A stretch of DNA of 40,313 bases from NCBI GenBank assembly GCA_013044245.1, contig JABEVK010000009.1, forward strand, positions 1 to 40,313. The letters are read 5' to 3'. This document shows positions 7,498 to 16,025 of this stretch, in pieces; the first letter of the stretch is position 1; each line of letters opens with the position of its first letter. This DNA is from Spirochaetales bacterium (lineage in GTDB: Bacteria; Spirochaetota; Spirochaetia; JABEVK01). The position numbers and the translations under genes were made by a program. Under the pieces are notes generated by a model that saw only the letters and a program-made list of their open reading frames with translations, was not told where the DNA came from and ran no database searches.

Positions 7498-9642
7498 ATG
7501 AGCCATTCGCGAAAAAGAAATATTAGACGCGATCGGGTCTGGGCAAATCTTTATTTTGTTAAATGTCGTGAAGCGTCTGAACGTCGGTTTTTCTCAAACT
7601 TTAGTCAGCAGTTTCTCAAAGAAGCCGAAGAGGCCGGTGAAGTGGGAACCTACTGCTGGTTTCTCGAGCAAGACCGGTGGCAGTCAAGCCCGCTTCTTGA
7701 CCGACTTTTTGGTATTGGCACAACTTACCCGCGAAATCTTTTGGGTTGGTTCGACCTGGTTGACGAAACCTTTCGCGAGCCCCTGCGGATTCATGTCGAA
7801 GGAGTATTGGCGGGGCTTTGGGATTTTGATTACGAGTACCAAATCGTACGGCCCGATACGCAAGAGCGCCGTTGGATTCATGGCAAAGGGCGTGTGCAGA
7901 ATATTGTTTCTGATGAAGGTATACCCCTAGGGAGGGCCCTTTTAGGTGCGATACAAGACATTACTTCACGGAAACAGCACGAAGTTGCCTTAGAACGAAT
8001 GACGCGTCTGTACGAGGCCTTATCGCAAGTCAAACAAGTTTCGCTTCAGGCCGTTGGTGAACGAGAGTACCTTGAGCACATTTGCCGGATTCTCGTCATT
8101 TCGGCTAAATTTCGGTTAGCTTGGGTTGGTAGGGAAGACCCTCAAACCCACCAGATTTTGCCACAAGCCGCTTATGGCGACCTAGAATACTTGCGCGGTA
8201 TCGATATCCGTACCGATTCTTCGCCGTGGGGGCAGGGCCCTTCGGGAGAGGTGATTCGTGAAAAACATCCCGTCATCGCCAATAATCTGGAACAGCTGGC
8301 GAATTTCCAACCTTGGACCGCTCGGGCCCGAGCCCACCAGTTTCAATCTAGTGCCAACTTGCCCGTTTTGAGGGACGGTAAGGTTGCGGCTACGCTCAAT
8401 GTCTATGCCACCTCGGTAAATTATTTTGGCGCCGAAGAGGTTTCGTTGTTAGAAGAAGTCTCGGCGGATATCGCTTTGACATTGGACCGTTGGGAATTAG
8501 CGGCCGCTCAGCGGCGGGCCGAAGAGGAGCGACGTGTTCTTGAAGCTCGTTTGGCACAGGTTGAACGCCTAGAAAGTCTAGGCAGTTTGGCGGGAGGTGT
8601 GGCCCACGATATGAATAATGTGCTGGGGGCTATCCTAAACACTGTGGCTACCTTACGCGCCGTACCGGAGGGCGGCTCTTGGGAACAAGCCTTAACAACT
8701 GTGACGCAAGCTTGTTTACGAGGCCGCAGTGTGGTTCAGCACCTCTTGTACTTTGCTCAAAAGGGACTTCAACATGAAGTGGCTGTTAACCTTAATGACT
8801 TGGTAAACGAAGTTGTGGATTTGCTCAAACACACCACGTTGCAAAAAATACACTTTAGCCTCGATCTGCAGAACCTGCCCTGTGTACAGGCTGACCCTTC
8901 TGCGCTTACCCATGCCCTTATGAACCTTTGCGTTAACGCCGTCGACGCCATGCCCGAGGGGGGGACGATTACCATCACAACCCGTCAGCTCCACGGAATT
9001 GACTTGAGCGTTCGAGACACAGGGTTGGGAATGACTTCTGAAGTTTTATCGCACGCGATGGACCCTTTTTTTACTACAAAAGAATTGGGCAAGGGGACCG
9101 GGTTAGGCCTTTCCCAAGTATTTGGTACAATGCGAGCACATGAGGGGCAACTGACCCTAGAAAGTTTTCCCGGGCAAGGCACTACAGCGACGATGCATTT
9201 TCCAACGTCGCGGACCTTAAACCAAGACGGACGGTGTTTTGAGACGCCCCCCGAGGACGCAGAAACACCAGGGCAGTTGTCTCTTAAGGTTCTTTTGGTG
9301 GATGACGATCCCTTGATTCGCGATTCTCTCATCGAGCTGTTAGAGCTTTTGGGGCATAGTCCCACGGCCGCCGCAGGGGGGCAAGAAGCACTCAACCTCT
9401 TGGGGGCGGGGTACGAATCGGACGTTATCATCCTTGATATGAATATGCCGGGCATGAATGGGGCGCAAACACTGGCTAAGATTCAAGAAATCCGCCCATC
9501 TCAGGCCGTGCTTGTGACTACCGGGTACACTGAAAGTGACCTGGGCGACCTGGCTAAACACGGCAAGGTTATGAGTTTGTCGAAACCGTTTACCGCCAAG
9601 GAATTGCGGACAGCCTTGGCGGCAATTTTGGCTTTACCGTGA
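7498..9642 (+). CDS. PAS-GAF hybrid sensor histidine kinase with C-terminal receiver
   Basis: About 714 residues. An N-terminal PAS domain of the PAS_3 type (WFLEQDRWQSSPLLDRLFG ... YQIVRPDTQERRWIHGKG ... GAIQDITSRKQHE) is followed by a GAF domain (about 170-335), a short coiled linker, HisKA with His370 in GGVAHDMNNVLGAI, an HATPase domain (NLCVNAVDAMPEGG, DTGLGM, GKGTGLGLSQVFG) and a receiver with DDD near its start, phospho-acceptor Asp647 (IILDMNMPG) and Lys in LSKPF. The HDMNN form of the H-box is typical of NtrB/hybrid-like kinases. No membrane segment is seen. The frame runs upstream to TTG 7459; ATG 7498 fits a promoter-like pair 6 bases away. It faces away from the kinase at 6215-7417. 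Confidence 0.9.
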   Translation: MSHSRKRNIRRDRVWANLYFVKCREASERRFFSNFSQQFLKEAEEAGEVGTYCWFLEQDRWQSSPLLDRLFGIGTTYPRNLLGWFDLVDETFREPLRIHVEGVLAGLWDFDYEYQIVRPDTQERRWIHGKGRVQNIVSDEGIPLGRALLGAIQDITSRKQHEVALERMTRLYEALSQVKQVSLQAVGEREYLEHICRILVISAKFRLAWVGREDPQTHQILPQAAYGDLEYLRGIDIRTDSSPWGQGPSGEVIREKHPVIANNLEQLANFQPWTARARAHQFQSSANLPVLRDGKVAATLNVYATSVNYFGAEEVSLLEEVSADIALTLDRWELAAAQRRAEEERRVLEARLAQVERLESLGSLAGGVAHDMNNVLGAILNTVATLRAVPEGGSWEQALTTVTQACLRGRSVVQHLLYFAQKGLQHEVAVNLNDLVNEVVDLLKHTTLQKIHFSLDLQNLPCVQADPSALTHALMNLCVNAVDAMPEGGTITITTRQLHGIDLSVRDTGLGMTSEVLSHAMDPFFTTKELGKGTGLGLSQVFGTMRAHEGQLTLESFPGQGTTATMHFPTSRTLNQDGRCFETPPEDAETPGQLSLKVLLVDDDPLIRDSLIELLELLGHSPTAAAGGQEALNLLGAGYESDVIILDMNMPGMNGAQTLAKIQEIRPSQAVLVTTGYTESDLGDLAKHGKVMSLSKPFTAKELRTALAAILALP

Positions 9643-9692
9643 TGCAGGAACGCGGGGTAACGACCGCTATGCGTGTTTTTCCCAGTTACAAC

Positions 9693-10781
9693 TCACGATA
9701 CGTTGACCATCCAGCCGTGCTTGTCCTCGGCAACACCATACTGAATACCCTTAAGAGATTTCAAAAGTGCCATACTGACTTCGCCGTGATTGCCTCCTGA
9801 AAAGGCGGCTTTTTGTCCTTGATGTGTTAACGATTCGAGGGGCGAAACTCCTGCGGCCGTGCCTGTCACAAAGACTTCGGTAGCCTCTGCTAAGACTTCA
9901 TCAACGCTGAGTTTTCGTACTTCGGTCTTAATGCCCAGGTCGGCGGCAATGGTTAAGATGCTTTCTCGCGTGATACCAGGGAGAATAGTGTCGCCAAGTT
10001 CCGGCGTGACCAAACTGCCGTTTTTCAGGTACGCAAAAAAGTTGCAAGATGACCCTTCTTCAATGTATTGGCCCGTCTTGGCGTCTAAGAAAATGGCTTC
10101 CATGTAGCCTTGGTGCTCAGCTTCTTTTTTGGCCAAAGTGGGAATAACATAGTTCGCGTCACATTTAATCCAACCGGTACCTTTGGGTGTGGCCCGAATC
10201 TTATCGGTAGTAACCGCCGCAGTGGAGCCTTCTTTGAAATAGGAACTAACAGGAGTGGCAACGACAACCACCCAGGGGTGGGTGGATAAGCCTAACCCAA
10301 TGGCAGGTTCCGAATAGCTGAACGGTCTAAGGTAGATCGCTTCGGCGTTTTGAAAGTTGTCTTTCTCCCACTCTTTTTGGAACTGGGGGCGAAAGCCCAA
10401 AGCGGCGTTCTTGGCTACCACTTGCCGGTTGGCTTCAACAAACCGGGCCATGGGGAAACCTGGCATTTTGAGGCCGATCATCGAGCGTTCCATCCGGGCA
10501 CCATTTCGATCCGGTCGAAATAGTTTAAGGCTACCGTCAGGTTGCGGAAAAGCCTTGAGCCCTTCAAAACAACCTAAGCCATATTGTGTTGTATAGTTTA
10601 CCAAAGGAAGCTCTGGAAAAGAATTGCGCTGATCAAGAAGGGCCTGCCACTGAGCGGGGCTCAACGCGGCCTCTTCGGCCGGAGTTTTGTGCGGTTTTTC
10701 GACATAGGTATCATGCCAGCCGCCGTTACCATCAGAACGTGAATAAAAAACCCAGGGGTAAATACTAAGGGTAAAAGCCAA
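9693..10781 (-). CDS. ilvE: Branched-chain amino acid aminotransferase
   Basis: A 362-residue fold-type IV PLP enzyme that interconverts Leu, Ile and Val with their 2-oxo acids. Recognisable are TTQYGLGCFEGLKAF, FRPDRNGARM, YLRPF, the PLP lysine in GWIKCDANYV, EEGSSCNFF, LPGITRESIL and EVFVTGTAAGVSPL. The length matches the eukaryote-like (type II) BCAT group. The start codon is TTG: it follows GAGGAGG by 6 bases (10788-10794), and no ATG precedes the conserved N-terminus. It is transcribed away from trxB, with about 100 bases of shared upstream sequence. No leader peptide or T-box was seen. Confidence 0.92.
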   Translation of the reverse strand: MAFTLSIYPWVFYSRSDGNGGWHDTYVEKPHKTPAEEAALSPAQWQALLDQRNSFPELPLVNYTTQYGLGCFEGLKAFPQPDGSLKLFRPDRNGARMERSMIGLKMPGFPMARFVEANRQVVAKNAALGFRPQFQKEWEKDNFQNAEAIYLRPFSYSEPAIGLGLSTHPWVVVVATPVSSYFKEGSTAAVTTDKIRATPKGTGWIKCDANYVIPTLAKKEAEHQGYMEAIFLDAKTGQYIEEGSSCNFFAYLKNGSLVTPELGDTILPGITRESILTIAADLGIKTEVRKLSVDEVLAEATEVFVTGTAAGVSPLESLTHQGQKAAFSGGNHGEVSMALLKSLKGIQYGVAEDKHGWMVNVS

Positions 10782-10842
10782 GATTGCCTCCTCTGAAGTG
10801 GCAAATTCAGATTTTAGCCAAAATTTGCAAGCAAGTAAAGAC

Positions 10843-10871
10843 TTTATTTTTGCTTGTGTTAGCTATATATT
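10843..10871 (+). promoter_or_regulatory. Possible promoter of trxB
   Basis: A TATATT -10 (10866-10871) with a poor TTTATT -35 (10843-10848) at 17 bases. The -10 ends 9 bases before ATG 10881, which leaves room for at most a leader of about 3 bases. Confidence 0.45.
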
Positions 10872-10880
10872 ACTTTCACT

Positions 10881-11846
10881 ATGGAAAACAAAATTGAAAA
10901 CATTCTGATTATTGGTTCGGGCCCTGCGGCTCACACGGCAGCAATCTACACAGGACGAGCAAATCTGAATCCTTTGCTCTTTGAGGGTTTTTTGGCTGGT
11001 GGCGTTGCAGCGGGTGGGCAACTAACAACCACAACCGAAATTGAAAACTTCCCGGGTTTTCCTGAAGGGTTACCAGGCCCCGAATTGATGGACCGGATGC
11101 GAGCTCAATCACTAAGGTGCGGTGCGCGCATCGAAACCGAAACGGTAAACTCGGTAGATTTATCCAAGCGCCCCTTTGCCGTGACGACTGACTCGGGGAC
11201 ATTTTATGCCAAAAGTCTGATTCTGGCCACAGGGGCTACGGCAAAACGACTAAATCTCCCGGGTGAGGATGTTTATTGGCAGAGAGGTATCTCGGCTTGT
11301 GCCGTTTGCGACGGGGCTTTGCCGTTCTTTAGAAACCGACCCTTAGTTGTCATTGGAGGGGGGGATACGGCGTGCGAAGAGGCTACTTACCTGACCAAGT
11401 TTGCTTCAATGGTGCATTTGTTTGTTCGACGTGATGTTTTACGGGCCAGCAAAGCCATGCAGAAACGTGTGGCTGAAAACCCCAAGATTCAAATTCATTG
11501 GAACACCGCGGCCACAGAGGTGCTGGGGGATGGAAAAAAGATGACAGGAGTGCGCTTGGTGACCAAAGGGAACGTTTCTGAGCAGATTCTCGAGGCCGGT
11601 GGGTTATTTTATGCGATCGGTCACGTGCCGAATACTGAGTTTTTGCAGGGCCAAGTGAACCTCGATGAAACAGGCTACATTAAAACGGTTCCCGGTACTG
11701 CTAAAACCAACGTCCTTGGTGTTTTTGCCGCCGGTGACGTGCAGGATAAAGTCTACCGACAAGCAATTACAGCGGCGGGTTCGGGGTGTATGGCCGCACT
11801 CGAGGCCGAGCGGTTCCTTTCAGAAGAGGAAGAAACAGGACACTGA
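10881..11846 (+). CDS. trxB: Thioredoxin reductase
   Basis: A 321-residue low-molecular-weight flavoprotein that passes electrons from NADPH to thioredoxin. It has the FAD-binding [32 protein letters not shown], the redox CAVC (Cys140/Cys143) in [13 protein letters not shown], the NADPH-binding [10 protein letters not shown] with HLFVRR, and the C-terminal [32 protein letters not shown]. The ATG at 10881 has no Shine-Dalgarno; a TATATT box ends 9 bases before it, so the transcript leader is very short or absent. It converges on the dehydrogenase gene at 11862 with only 15 bases between the stops. Confidence 0.95.
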   Translation: MENKIENILIIGSGPAAHTAAIYTGRANLNPLLFEGFLAGGVAAGGQLTTTTEIENFPGFPEGLPGPELMDRMRAQSLRCGARIETETVNSVDLSKRPFAVTTDSGTFYAKSLILATGATAKRLNLPGEDVYWQRGISACAVCDGALPFFRNRPLVVIGGGDTACEEATYLTKFASMVHLFVRRDVLRASKAMQKRVAENPKIQIHWNTAATEVLGDGKKMTGVRLVTKGNVSEQILEAGGLFYAIGHVPNTEFLQGQVNLDETGYIKTVPGTAKTNVLGVFAAGDVQDKVYRQAITAAGSGCMAALEAERFLSEEEETGH

Positions 11847-11861
11847 GACCTTTGAGTCAGG

Positions 11862-12650
11862 TTACGCCCGGTGAATTACCGTGGCGTTAGCTTGATGGGT
11901 GGCGGTTAAGGTGATTTCCGCCACCTGAACATGGGCAGGTGCTGAAACGGCGTACCAAACGGCGTCGGCAATATCCTGTCCTGTTAGTGGCTTGATACCT
12001 TGGTACACAGCTTTTGCCCGGTTGGTATCGCCGTGAAAGCGAACCACCGAGAATTCTGTTTCGACGAATCCAGGTTGGATATTGGTGACGCGAATGGGGT
12101 GTTCTATCACATCTTGCCTAAGGCCGTCCGAGATAAACCGAACCGCCGCTTTACTGGCACAATAGACTGCGCCGTTGGGGTAGGCCTGGATTCCGGCAAT
12201 GGACCCTATGTTGACAATTTGTCCTGCTTGCCCCGTGGCAATCATGCGACGAACCACACTTCGCGACATCCATAAAAGCCCTTTGATGTTTGTATCAATC
12301 ATGGTGTCCCAGTCGTCGGGGTTGTTATCGGGGAGCTTGCCCCATCCCAAGGCTAAACCAGCGTTATTGATCAAAACGTCAATTTGTCTGTCTTGCCAGT
12401 TGGTTAGCGACTGTTCAACATCAAGGCGGCGCCGAACGTCCAAAGTTTGCCAGTTAACGGTAACGCCGTAGGTTGCTGACAGATGGGCGCTCAACGCTTC
12501 AAGACGATCTTGACGTCTTGCTGTAAGCAAAAGGTTCCAGCCTTGGATAGCAAATTTTTCGGCACAGGCGGCGCCAATGCCGCTGGAAGCACCTGTGATC
12601 AGTACGGTTTTGCGGAGGACTTCGTCCTTACGGGGGGATTCATCGCTCAT
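11862..12650 (-). CDS. Short-chain dehydrogenase, YdfG-like
   Basis: A 262-residue classical SDR. The NAD(P)-binding motif is TGASSGIG (residues 19-26), NNAG is at 95-98, and the catalytic set is Ser150, Tyr163 and Lys167 (YCASK). ARRQDRL after the second strand favours NADPH. The C-terminal half (PGFVETEFSVVRFHGD ... AVWYAVSAPAHVQVAEITL) closely resembles the YdfG group, NADP-dependent 3-hydroxy acid / L-allo-threonine dehydrogenases. The exact substrate cannot be told from sequence. The start ATG follows GAGG, and that site overlaps the stop region of the upstream GH13-like gene (9-base gap), so the two genes are probably cotranscribed. Confidence 0.88.
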   Translation of the reverse strand: MSDESPRKDEVLRKTVLITGASSGIGAACAEKFAIQGWNLLLTARRQDRLEALSAHLSATYGVTVNWQTLDVRRRLDVEQSLTNWQDRQIDVLINNAGLALGWGKLPDNNPDDWDTMIDTNIKGLLWMSRSVVRRMIATGQAGQIVNIGSIAGIQAYPNGAVYCASKAAVRFISDGLRQDVIEHPIRVTNIQPGFVETEFSVVRFHGDTNRAKAVYQGIKPLTGQDIADAVWYAVSAPAHVQVAEITLTATHQANATVIHRA

Positions 12651-12659
12651 CGAGATACC

Positions 12660-14639
12660 TCACTTTGCCGGGATAATCCAAATTTTTAGGTTGGGGGAAA
12701 GTTCAAGCGTGCTCAGCGCGCGAATATTCCACTGGTGTCCGGCTTTGCCCGCTAAAGAGCGCTGGGGAAAGGGAAACTCGCCGGGCTTGGCGCTATAGCG
12801 CTCTTCGATTTCGGAATGCTCAAGACCAGTCTCTGAATAAGCGGCAATTTGTTCATACCACAAGGCAAACACTAATAGATGGTTTTTGCCGGCCAGCATC
12901 CACCAGGCATAACTCATCCCTGCGTAGGATTCTACCAAGCGAGCTTCGGCCAGCTCAGGCCGGAGATGTTCATAGACGTCTTCAAGGTGATGGTAGAAGG
13001 CGGTGAATTCCTCGTCTCCTACCCAGTTCAGGGATTTTTCACTAACATTGGCAGAAAATAGTCCTGAAGAAAGATCAGAAAGGCCCATGACCTCATACTT
13101 AGGCCGCCGACCTTTACCCCAGCCTAAAAAACGGCTCAAAAAGCACCGAAGCTTCATCCCTTCGCGACCTACTTTTTCCGAAAGCGACATTCCCCAAAGA
13201 AAGGGGTTCCCCGTGTCATGAGTGTCGATTGCGTAGGCCACCGAAAAAGGAGTTTTTCGCCGTCGGTTGAGTTCTTCGAGTTCGCTTTGCAGGCGGAAGG
13301 ATTTTTCGAGATGTTCTTGGCCCACGGTTTCCATCATGTCACTACCCAAAAGCGCATCGTAACCGATCGCCTGGTAGTCTTCGCACTCATTCCCCATGCG
13401 TTCAGCCAAATGGGCGATATACGGCTTTCCCGGGAGCTTTGAGCGCCGGATCAGTTCCGCAAGAACTGCCGGGGTCGGTCGGTCTGACAGAGGCCAGTTC
13501 CCGTCGCCATCAAACAGCGAATCAAACACATGGTCAACACTGTCGTGACGAACAAAATCAAAATGAAAACGGTCACGCCAATACAAAAAAATGCTACAAA
13601 ACAGATCAAGGGCCGCTGGATTGGGTTCGGGACGTTGGCGCAGAACCGTGCCTTGCAGGGGAACATTGTGATAAAACTGAAACGGAGTGACGACGTGGTA
13701 GGCCCAAGAGCTGGAATCCCGGTCCTCTTTATTAAGGTAGTGAAAGAGGGGGTAGTGGTCTTGAGTATGATAACCAGCAAATCGCGGAAGACCTTCTGAA
13801 TCCCACGAATGTACCGGTACCGTCCAATAGCCTTGCGCAATGAGCAGTTGTACGGCCTCTTGGTAGGCTTGGCGCTTTTCACTGACACGTACAGCGGTGT
13901 CTGTTTCTTCTTCATCAAAGGTGTGTAAGGACTTTTGCCGCAAGAAACCTTGAATCAAAGTTCTCACTTCTGAGGCCAGACGTTCTTGAACCTCTTTGGT
14001 GTAAACTTGATCAGGTTGAAGCATGTAATCGAGCCATTGCCGGTCTTCAGGGTACAATTTAATCCATCGAAAGGCCTCGGGAACTTCTAGGGCGGGAATC
14101 GCATACTGGGCGGTGTGCGGTTCCAAATCAAACCCTACTGCTTTACCCAAGACATGGGCCGCCTGAATAAAGGCCTCTAACTGGGCGGCTGGGCGAATTC
14201 CCGAAGTTTCTAAGCCTTGATGTACCACTTGCGGCGCGATCGTTTTTAGACTCCGAATGGCGTAGGTAGTCCCAAATTCGTATTCAGTGAAGGGTGCTAA
14301 GTGAATCGCCTTGACGCGAAGACCGGGTAAAAGTTTTGATGCTTGTACAAAATTGCCCAACTGGCCATTAAGCCCGGTAGCTCTCACATTGACAAAACAC
14401 GCCGAAGAAGCTGCCAGCCAGCCAGAATCGGAGTTGTCGGCAACCGGACTAACGGGAATCTTGTCCTGCATTAAAAGGGAATAAAACACAGCAATCACTG
14501 CGTCGGGTAAAGCCAAAAGTGCTTTTTGCGACAACCTCAGTGCTGAAGACTTTTGGTATTCCGCTGCGAGCGCCTCGCCTTGGGCTTTTTGCTCTGGAGT
14601 AGGTTGAGTCCATTCAAGAATCTGATTCCAAACCGACAT
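12660..14639 (-). CDS. Divergent GH13-like (alpha-amylase superfamily) protein
   Basis: A 659-residue soluble protein without a signal peptide. It matches the alpha-amylase clan only in scattered blocks. GNFVQASKLLPGLRVKAIHLAPF resembles the second strand; VGFDLEPHTAQ (Asp171, His175) resembles region I; FDFVRHDSVDH resembles region II with Asp366 as possible nucleophile; AHLAERMG (Glu413) may hold the acid/base; AIDTHDTGNP (His474, Asp475) resembles region IV. A run of about 150 residues between regions I and II looks unlike standard amylases. Activity could be an alpha-glucan hydrolase or transferase; the substrate is unknown. The ATG at 14639 follows GAGGAG, part of which can pair with a sequence just after the EAL stop. 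Confidence 0.65.
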   Translation of the reverse strand: MSVWNQILEWTQPTPEQKAQGEALAAEYQKSSALRLSQKALLALPDAVIAVFYSLLMQDKIPVSPVADNSDSGWLAASSACFVNVRATGLNGQLGNFVQASKLLPGLRVKAIHLAPFTEYEFGTTYAIRSLKTIAPQVVHQGLETSGIRPAAQLEAFIQAAHVLGKAVGFDLEPHTAQYAIPALEVPEAFRWIKLYPEDRQWLDYMLQPDQVYTKEVQERLASEVRTLIQGFLRQKSLHTFDEEETDTAVRVSEKRQAYQEAVQLLIAQGYWTVPVHSWDSEGLPRFAGYHTQDHYPLFHYLNKEDRDSSSWAYHVVTPFQFYHNVPLQGTVLRQRPEPNPAALDLFCSIFLYWRDRFHFDFVRHDSVDHVFDSLFDGDGNWPLSDRPTPAVLAELIRRSKLPGKPYIAHLAERMGNECEDYQAIGYDALLGSDMMETVGQEHLEKSFRLQSELEELNRRRKTPFSVAYAIDTHDTGNPFLWGMSLSEKVGREGMKLRCFLSRFLGWGKGRRPKYEVMGLSDLSSGLFSANVSEKSLNWVGDEEFTAFYHHLEDVYEHLRPELAEARLVESYAGMSYAWWMLAGKNHLLVFALWYEQIAAYSETGLEHSEIEERYSAKPGEFPFPQRSLAGKAGHQWNIRALSTLELSPNLKIWIIPAK

Positions 14640-14647
14640 AAGGGCTC

Positions 14648-14709
14648 CTCACGGGTAGTTTACTGGCTAGGAGCGTTGAATTCAATTGAGTGTGACGGAT
14701 TCCCGTGAG
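14648..14709 (-). promoter_or_regulatory. Inverted repeat that can mask the GH13-like gene's ribosome binding site
   Basis: In the minus-strand message, CTCACGGG (14709-14702), 5 bases after the EAL stop, is a perfect 8-base complement of CCCGTGAG (14655-14648), whose last three bases are half of the GAGGAG site (14650-14645). Pairing would reduce access to that site. Confidence 0.4.
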
Positions 14710-14714
14710 TTTCG

Positions 14715-15956
14715 TTAAAGATCGGCAAAGTTGGCCCAAAGGACGTCTAAATAAAGAATCGCTTGAGGCGTTACGTAGCGACTAAAGGTTCGCATCAGGC
14801 ACCGTGAGTTTTCATCACAATACACATCCGAGAGGCTCCATCCGCCGGGGCGGCCATGAAGTTTATACACATGGTCAAAGAAATAGGGCCTTAGACTAAG
14901 ATTGCGTCCTACATCACGGTAATCTATCTGACAACCCGTCTCGGATAATAGGTAATCCCCAGAAATCTGAAAACCATTGAGATCGCTGAAGTAGAGTCGA
15001 TGAATAAACCCTGACAGACCTTCGAGGTCTGTTTCATTGAGTCGCAACAAACCGTCGGCTTCAAACAGGACGAAGGAAATATCTACCAAGCGCAAGAGCA
15101 TCTCATTTTCCCATGTCACTTGGCGCTGAATCCGTTTGGTCCGGATCATGCGAAAGTTTTCGAGGGCTTCGCGGAGTTTTTTTTGAAAATCAGGTAAAGG
15201 TGCCGGAAGTCTTCCCGGAGCCGAAAAATAATACCCCTGCACATACCGTGCGCCGAGCTGTAAGGCTTGTTGCAATTCTTCAGCGGTTTCGATGCCCTCA
15301 ATTAAGAGGGCCGAGCCACTATTTTCTGCGAGGCGGCCAAGTTGTTCAAGGGTTCGACGAAACTGGCGGTCTCGGAAAGAACGATGAAACAGAGTGAGGC
15401 TAATTTTAATGAAATCAGGTTTTAAATATGGGATGAGGTCGAGTTGGCTATTCTCTGAGCCTAGGTTGCCCAGCGCTACTTGACAGCCTAAAGAATGGCA
15501 ACGTTCCATCACGGTTTTTAAACGCAACGGGTTTTGAAAGCCTGGCTCCAAAAGTACGTCGAGAACCACTCGATTCAAAGGAAACTTTGCTTGTTGTAAA
15601 GCCTCAAGGGTAGAGGGGAGTTCTAGGGGCGTCAACGCTGTTAGGTGTGACGGTAACTCATTGACAATTAACCGAGCATCCTTCACCGGAGAAAAAAACT
15701 GGGCAACTTGTTGGGCTAACGTGAAACCTACTTCTTGCTGTAGAGTATTGAGGGTTTGATCAGAGGCGCGAAAAAAAGTCCCCAGGCTTGCAACGTTCTC
15801 AGACAAATCAAGACGCCCGAAGCATTCATAGCCGAAAACGGTTTGAGTTTCTAGGGAGAGTACCGGCTGAAACACCGGAAAAGTTGATCCTTGACTGAGC
15901 CACGACTGCCACTGGGCGGCCGTCTGAAACTCGGCAGCACTGTCAGCTGTACGCAC
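14715..15956 (-). CDS. EAL-domain protein with C-terminal sensor domain, probably catalytically inactive
   Basis: A 413-residue protein resembling Bacillus YkuI in layout: an EAL domain (about 20-265) and a C-terminal Cache/PAS-like domain (about 300-413, with DYLLSETGCQIDYRDVGRN, SLRPYFFDHVYKL and SLSDVYCDENSRCLMRTFS). The EAL motif reads YECFGR with Glu44 kept, and IVNELP, LIEGIET (Glu220) and QGYYF are also kept. However the metal-binding DDFGTG loop is replaced by GNLGSE (Gly163, Asn164), and the Asp after FIKI is Ser. I infer a c-di-GMP-sensing or structural role, not phosphodiesterase activity. The start is GTG with no Shine-Dalgarno, 6 bases after a strong -10 box. Confidence 0.85.
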   Translation of the reverse strand: MRTADSAAEFQTAAQWQSWLSQGSTFPVFQPVLSLETQTVFGYECFGRLDLSENVASLGTFFRASDQTLNTLQQEVGFTLAQQVAQFFSPVKDARLIVNELPSHLTALTPLELPSTLEALQQAKFPLNRVVLDVLLEPGFQNPLRLKTVMERCHSLGCQVALGNLGSENSQLDLIPYLKPDFIKISLTLFHRSFRDRQFRRTLEQLGRLAENSGSALLIEGIETAEELQQALQLGARYVQGYYFSAPGRLPAPLPDFQKKLREALENFRMIRTKRIQRQVTWENEMLLRLVDISFVLFEADGLLRLNETDLEGLSGFIHRLYFSDLNGFQISGDYLLSETGCQIDYRDVGRNLSLRPYFFDHVYKLHGRPGGWSLSDVYCDENSRCLMRTFSRYVTPQAILYLDVLWANFADL

Positions 15957-15962
15957 ACAAAA

Positions 15963-15991
15963 AGTATAAGGTTAAAAGTTTCAATTGTCAC
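15963..15991 (-). promoter_or_regulatory. Predicted promoter of EAL-domain gene
   Basis: GTGACA (15986-15991), 17-base spacer, TATACT (15963-15968) on the minus strand. The -10 ends 6 bases before the GTG start at 15956, with no Shine-Dalgarno in between. Confidence 0.6.
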
Positions 15992-16025
15992 GAGAAAAGT
16001 GTAAATATCTGCAATTCAGTTTTTT

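Noticed and set aside
8985-9455. Antisense frame of 156 residues inside the hybrid kinase
   Set aside because: It lies wholly within a clearly conserved kinase/receiver region and its translation is rich in Ser/Pro/Cys with no recognisable domain.
13451-13918. Same-strand alternative frame of 155 residues with a hydrophobic stretch inside the GH13-like gene
   Set aside because: It is fully inside the main frame, which holds the conserved motifs; no start signal and no independent support.
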